A stretch of DNA of 64,000 nucleotides, taken from the NCBI GenBank assembly GCA_016790285.1, contig JAEUPJ010000069.1, positions 1 to 64,000 of the forward strand. Reading direction: 5' to 3'. Source of the stretch: Roseateles sp. Lineage in GTDB: Bacteria; Pseudomonadota; Gammaproteobacteria; Burkholderiales; Burkholderiaceae_C. Shown one piece after another: positions 61,558 to 64,000 of this stretch; the first letter of the stretch is position 1, and every line of letters starts with the position of its first letter. Made by a program: the position numbers and the translations under genes. The notes under the pieces were generated by a model, which searched no databases, was not told the DNA's origin, and saw only the letters and a program-made list of their open reading frames with translations.

Positions 61558-62093
61558 GGCTGCAGGGCGTCGAACAGGAAGGCGCGGGCCTTGCGCCAGT
61601 CGCGCTTGATGGTCGGCACCGACACGCCCAGCAGCGTGGCGATCTCCTCCAGCTCCAGCCCGCCAAAGAAGCGCATCTCCACCACCTGGTGCGCGCGGCC
61701 GTCGGCGCGCTCCAGCATCTGCAGCACGTCGTCCAGGCGCAGCACGTCGGGGGGGCTGAGCTCCTCCAGCGCGGTGGTGGACAGCGTCACCTGCGCGCCG
61801 CCGCCGCGCTTGTCGGCCTGGCGCTCGCGGACGTGGTCGACGATGACGCTGCGCATCACCTTGCTGGCGTGGGCAAAGAACTGCCCGCGGTGCAGGGCGG
61901 CCTCCTGCCCGGCGGTGCGCAGCCAGACCTCGTGGATCAGGGCCGAGGGTTCCAGCGTCATCGGCGCGTGGCCGGCCAGGTGGCTGCGTGCCAGGCGCTT
62001 GAGCTCGGGGTAGAGGGCCGTGTAGAGCCGGTCACGCGCGGCCGCGTCACCGGCGCTCAGCTGGTGCAGCAGCAGGGTGATCTCGGAAGCCAT
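61554..62093 (-). CDS. ECF-like sigma factor, TIGR02999 type
   Basis: A 179-residue sigma-70-type protein with the TIGR02999 pattern: LYPELKRLARSHLAGH, ALIHEVWLRT, FFAHASKVMRSVIVDHVRERQADKRGG, and region 4 (VEMRFFGGLELEEIATLLGVSVPTIKRDWRKARAFLF). The ATG at 62093 begins MASEITLLLH, the normal family start. It is coupled by overlap to the kinase, and such sigma factors usually lack an anti-sigma gene, with the kinase possibly taking that role. Confidence 0.92.
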   Translation of the reverse strand: MASEITLLLHQLSAGDAAARDRLYTALYPELKRLARSHLAGHAPMTLEPSALIHEVWLRTAGQEAALHRGQFFAHASKVMRSVIVDHVRERQADKRGGGAQVTLSTTALEELSPPDVLRLDDVLQMLERADGRAHQVVEMRFFGGLELEEIATLLGVSVPTIKRDWRKARAFLFDALQP

Positions 62094-62199
62094 GGTGAGT
62101 GTGCATGCTCTCACCGCCAGGCGCTGCTGTCCCTCCCCACGATGCAGGACGGCCCGGTGAGCCGCGACAATGCCGGGCTCTCGCAACCTGCAACCGATC

Positions 62200-62442
62200 A
62201 TGTCCGACACCCGCCCCGAACTGCCCGATCACCTGAGCGTGGACCCGCGCAGCCCCCACCACGTCGCCGCCGTCTTCGAACACGACATCGGCATCCGCTT
62301 CAACGGCAAGGACCGCCACGACGTCGAGGAGTACTGCATCAGCGAAGGTTGGATCAAGGTGCCTGCCGGCAAGACGCTGGACCGCAAGGGCCGCCCCCTG
62401 TGCATCAAGCTCAAGGGCGTCGTCGAGGCCTTCTACCGCTGA
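62200..62442 (+). CDS. DUF3297-family protein
   Basis: An 80-residue protein with the DUF3297 pattern: LPDHLSVDPRSPHHVAAVFEHDIGIRFNGK and YCISEGWIKVPAGKTLDRKGRP. Widespread in proteobacteria and of unknown function; some are mislabelled as glutathione peroxidase. The ATG at 62200 is preferred to one at 62170. It is convergent with the P450 gene. Confidence 0.9.
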   Translation: MSDTRPELPDHLSVDPRSPHHVAAVFEHDIGIRFNGKDRHDVEEYCISEGWIKVPAGKTLDRKGRPLCIKLKGVVEAFYR

Positions 62443-62454
62443 CCCTCGGCGGAC

Positions 62455-63807
62455 TCAGGCGCCCCGCCGCGCCAGGCGCAGGCGCATCCCGCCTTCAGGC
62501 CGCAGCGTGACGGCCATGCGCGGCTTCGGCGGCGTGCTGCCCACCGGGCTCAGCGTGAAGCGCTGCAGCACGAGGGCCGCGATCAGCGTCATCTCCAGCA
62601 CAGCGAAGTGCTGCCCCAGGCACACCCGCGGCCCGAGGCCGAAGGGGATGTAGGCGCCGCGCGGGATCTCGTGCGGTGCGCCGGGCAGGAAGCGCTCGGG
62701 CCGGAAGGCCTCGGCCTCGGGCCACCAGCGCGGGTCGCGGTGCAGCAGCCACGGCGTCACGCGCACCAGCGCGCGGGCGGGCAGCCGCACGCCGGCCACC
62801 GTGATCTCGCGCGTCAGCCGCCGGGTCATGAAGGCCGCCACCGGCGGGAAGAGCCGCATGGCCTCCTTCAGCGTGGCGCCGAGGTAGGGCAGGGCGGCCG
62901 CGTCGTCGGCCGTGGGCACGCGGCCGGCCAGCACGGCGTCCACCTCCTCGCGCGCCCTGGCCTGCGCCTCGGGGTGGGCGGCCAGCAGCCAGCTCCACCA
63001 CAGCAGCGCCGTGGCACTCGTCTCGTGGCCGGCCTGGAAGCTCACCATGCACTGGTCGTAGACCTCCTGCGGCGACAGCGCCTCGCCGGTGGCCTCGTCG
63101 CGCAGGCCCATGAGCCTGCCGAGCAGGTCGGGCTTGTCGTCGCCGCTCGCGCGCCGGGCGTCGATGTGGCTGGCCAGCAGGCCGTGCAGCAGGCGGCTCG
63201 CGCGGCGCTTGGCGGCCTTGCCGGGCAGGGGCAGCCAGTCGGGCAGCGTCACTGGCCAGAACATCTCCGCCAGGGCCGTCTCGCTGAGCACCTGCACGGC
63301 GTCGGCCGCGGCGGCGGTGTCGTCGCCGATGGGCGTGCTGAAGAGGGTGCGGGAGATGACGTCCATCGTCAGGTGGCTGTAGAGGGCGTCCATCGCCACC
63401 TCGCCTGGCGTCACGCGCGCCAGGCCCTCCACCGCCGCGTCGGTCATCAAGGCCGCGTAGCCGGCCACGCGCTTCGGCGTGAACGCCGGCATGAGCATGC
63501 GGCGCTGGCGCTGCCAGGTGGCGCCCTCGGTGACGAGCACCGACTGGCCCATCAGGTCGGCGAACACCTCCGGCCCGCGCGCCCAGCGCACCAGCGCGTC
63601 GGCGTGGTCGACCATGATGGCCCGCACCAGCTCGGGGTCGAACACGTCCACGCCGCGTTCGGCCAGGATGCGCTGGGCCACCAGGTCCCCCAGCGTGCGT
63701 TGCGCGGCGATCACGGCGAGGTAGTCGCGGCGCATGGCCCTCAGCACGGGCAGGCCCCACCAGCGGGTGGGATGGGTGGGCAGGTCGTTCCAGGTCGTGG
63801 TCGTCAT
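62455..63807 (-). CDS. Cytochrome P450
   Basis: A 450-residue P450. The heme-binding Cys is in FGLGPRVCLGQHFA; the K-helix ExxR is in LKEAMRLFPP; the I-helix oxygen-activation motif is FQAGHETSA; the PERF region is FRPERFLPG. No membrane anchor is obvious, so it is a soluble bacterial type needing ferredoxin partners not seen here. The substrate is not predictable. The ATG at 63807 is used; one at 63816 is equally possible. It is divergent from an AraC-type gene that may control it. Confidence 0.93.
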   Translation of the reverse strand: MTTTTWNDLPTHPTRWWGLPVLRAMRRDYLAVIAAQRTLGDLVAQRILAERGVDVFDPELVRAIMVDHADALVRWARGPEVFADLMGQSVLVTEGATWQRQRRMLMPAFTPKRVAGYAALMTDAAVEGLARVTPGEVAMDALYSHLTMDVISRTLFSTPIGDDTAAAADAVQVLSETALAEMFWPVTLPDWLPLPGKAAKRRASRLLHGLLASHIDARRASGDDKPDLLGRLMGLRDEATGEALSPQEVYDQCMVSFQAGHETSATALLWWSWLLAAHPEAQARAREEVDAVLAGRVPTADDAAALPYLGATLKEAMRLFPPVAAFMTRRLTREITVAGVRLPARALVRVTPWLLHRDPRWWPEAEAFRPERFLPGAPHEIPRGAYIPFGLGPRVCLGQHFAVLEMTLIAALVLQRFTLSPVGSTPPKPRMAVTLRPEGGMRLRLARRGA

Positions 63808-63867
63808 GGCGCGCATGGTGCGCCCGCGGCGCGGGGCGGGTCTTGAACGAATGCGACACTGGCCGCC

Positions 63868-64000
63868 ATGGACGCCGCCATGGACGCCGCCACCCGACTC
63901 TGGCTGCCGCCGCTGGCCCTGGCCGGCTGCGTGCGCGCCGTGATGCTGCGCGACACGCGCGGCCAGGCCCTGGAGGCCGCGCAGCGCGAGAACTACTTCC
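63868..64000 (+). CDS. AraC-type regulator, N-terminal end only
   Basis: The first 44 residues of a protein cut by the window edge. The sequence WLPPLALAGCVRAVMLRDTRGQALEAAQRENYF resembles the N-terminal domain of AraC-family regulators in Burkholderiales. Its start shows an in-frame 12-base duplication, ATGGACGCCGCC twice (63868-63891), so either ATG could be used. The helix-turn-helix part is not in the window. Its position opposite the P450 suggests it controls that gene. Confidence 0.55.
   Translation, partial: MDAAMDAATRLWLPPLALAGCVRAVMLRDTRGQALEAAQRENYF

Overview
This is high-GC, gene-dense DNA with the gene content of a betaproteobacterium of the order Burkholderiales. The best fit is the Rubrivivax/Leptothrix/Roseateles group, judged from protein resemblance and gene mix: a PEP-CTERM protein, paired DUF1800/DUF1501 proteins, fused isobutyryl-CoA mutase (IcmF), isovaleryl-CoA dehydrogenase, a TIGR02999-type sigma factor with a Ser/Thr kinase, and many GGDEF proteins. 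This placement is an inference; no rRNA or tRNA gene was seen. Almost all of the window is ordinary chromosome, with no insertion sequence, phage or CRISPR array.

Left part (1-12.6 kb): the phenylalanine/tyrosine pair phhA-hppD faces a Lrp-type regulator. Next come an ECF sigma factor, a PEP-CTERM protein, an HDOD protein, small unknown genes, an EF-G paralogue lacking the catalytic His, a secreted M28 peptidase, and a DUF1800/DUF1501 pair. From 12.8 to 22.5 kb are a PQQ-type sugar dehydrogenase lipoprotein, a response regulator divergent from a large hybrid histidine kinase, a porin, a periplasmic solute-binding-like protein and a lipoprotein with a long Pro-Ser linker.

Middle part (22.6-41.4 kb): a signalling block. 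It holds a His-rich exported protein, a PAS-GGDEF-EAL protein, a CHASE3 histidine kinase with a REC-only regulator, a BON lipoprotein and a NarL/FixJ regulator. A recurring intergenic TGTAGGAC element, once as a perfect palindrome, ties these genes together as a probable local regulon. At about 30.18 kb two convergent genes, a solute-binding protein and an AidB-like acyl-CoA dehydrogenase, are both cut off at their 3' ends and joined, which looks like a deletion. A four-gene overlapping chain follows (lactonase-like, D-threonine aldolase-like, CreA, degenerate GGDEF), then a lipid kinase, two intact diguanylate cyclases, a Sel1-lytic transglycosylase and a serine hydrolase.

Right part (41.4-64 kb): branched-chain acyl-CoA metabolism. 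icmF and ivd carry nearly identical 20-bp palindromes at their promoters, 4.2 kb apart, which suggests one shared regulator of the LiuR/MerR kind. The ivd gene is followed by carbonic anhydrase and aceK. The rest contains an OPT transporter, TerB-like and Bax-inhibitor-like proteins, an NhaR-like regulator, a hemerythrin, a VOC protein, a catalytic/non-catalytic M16 peptidase pair, a sigma factor-kinase operon, a DUF3297 protein, a cytochrome P450 and the start of an AraC-type regulator.
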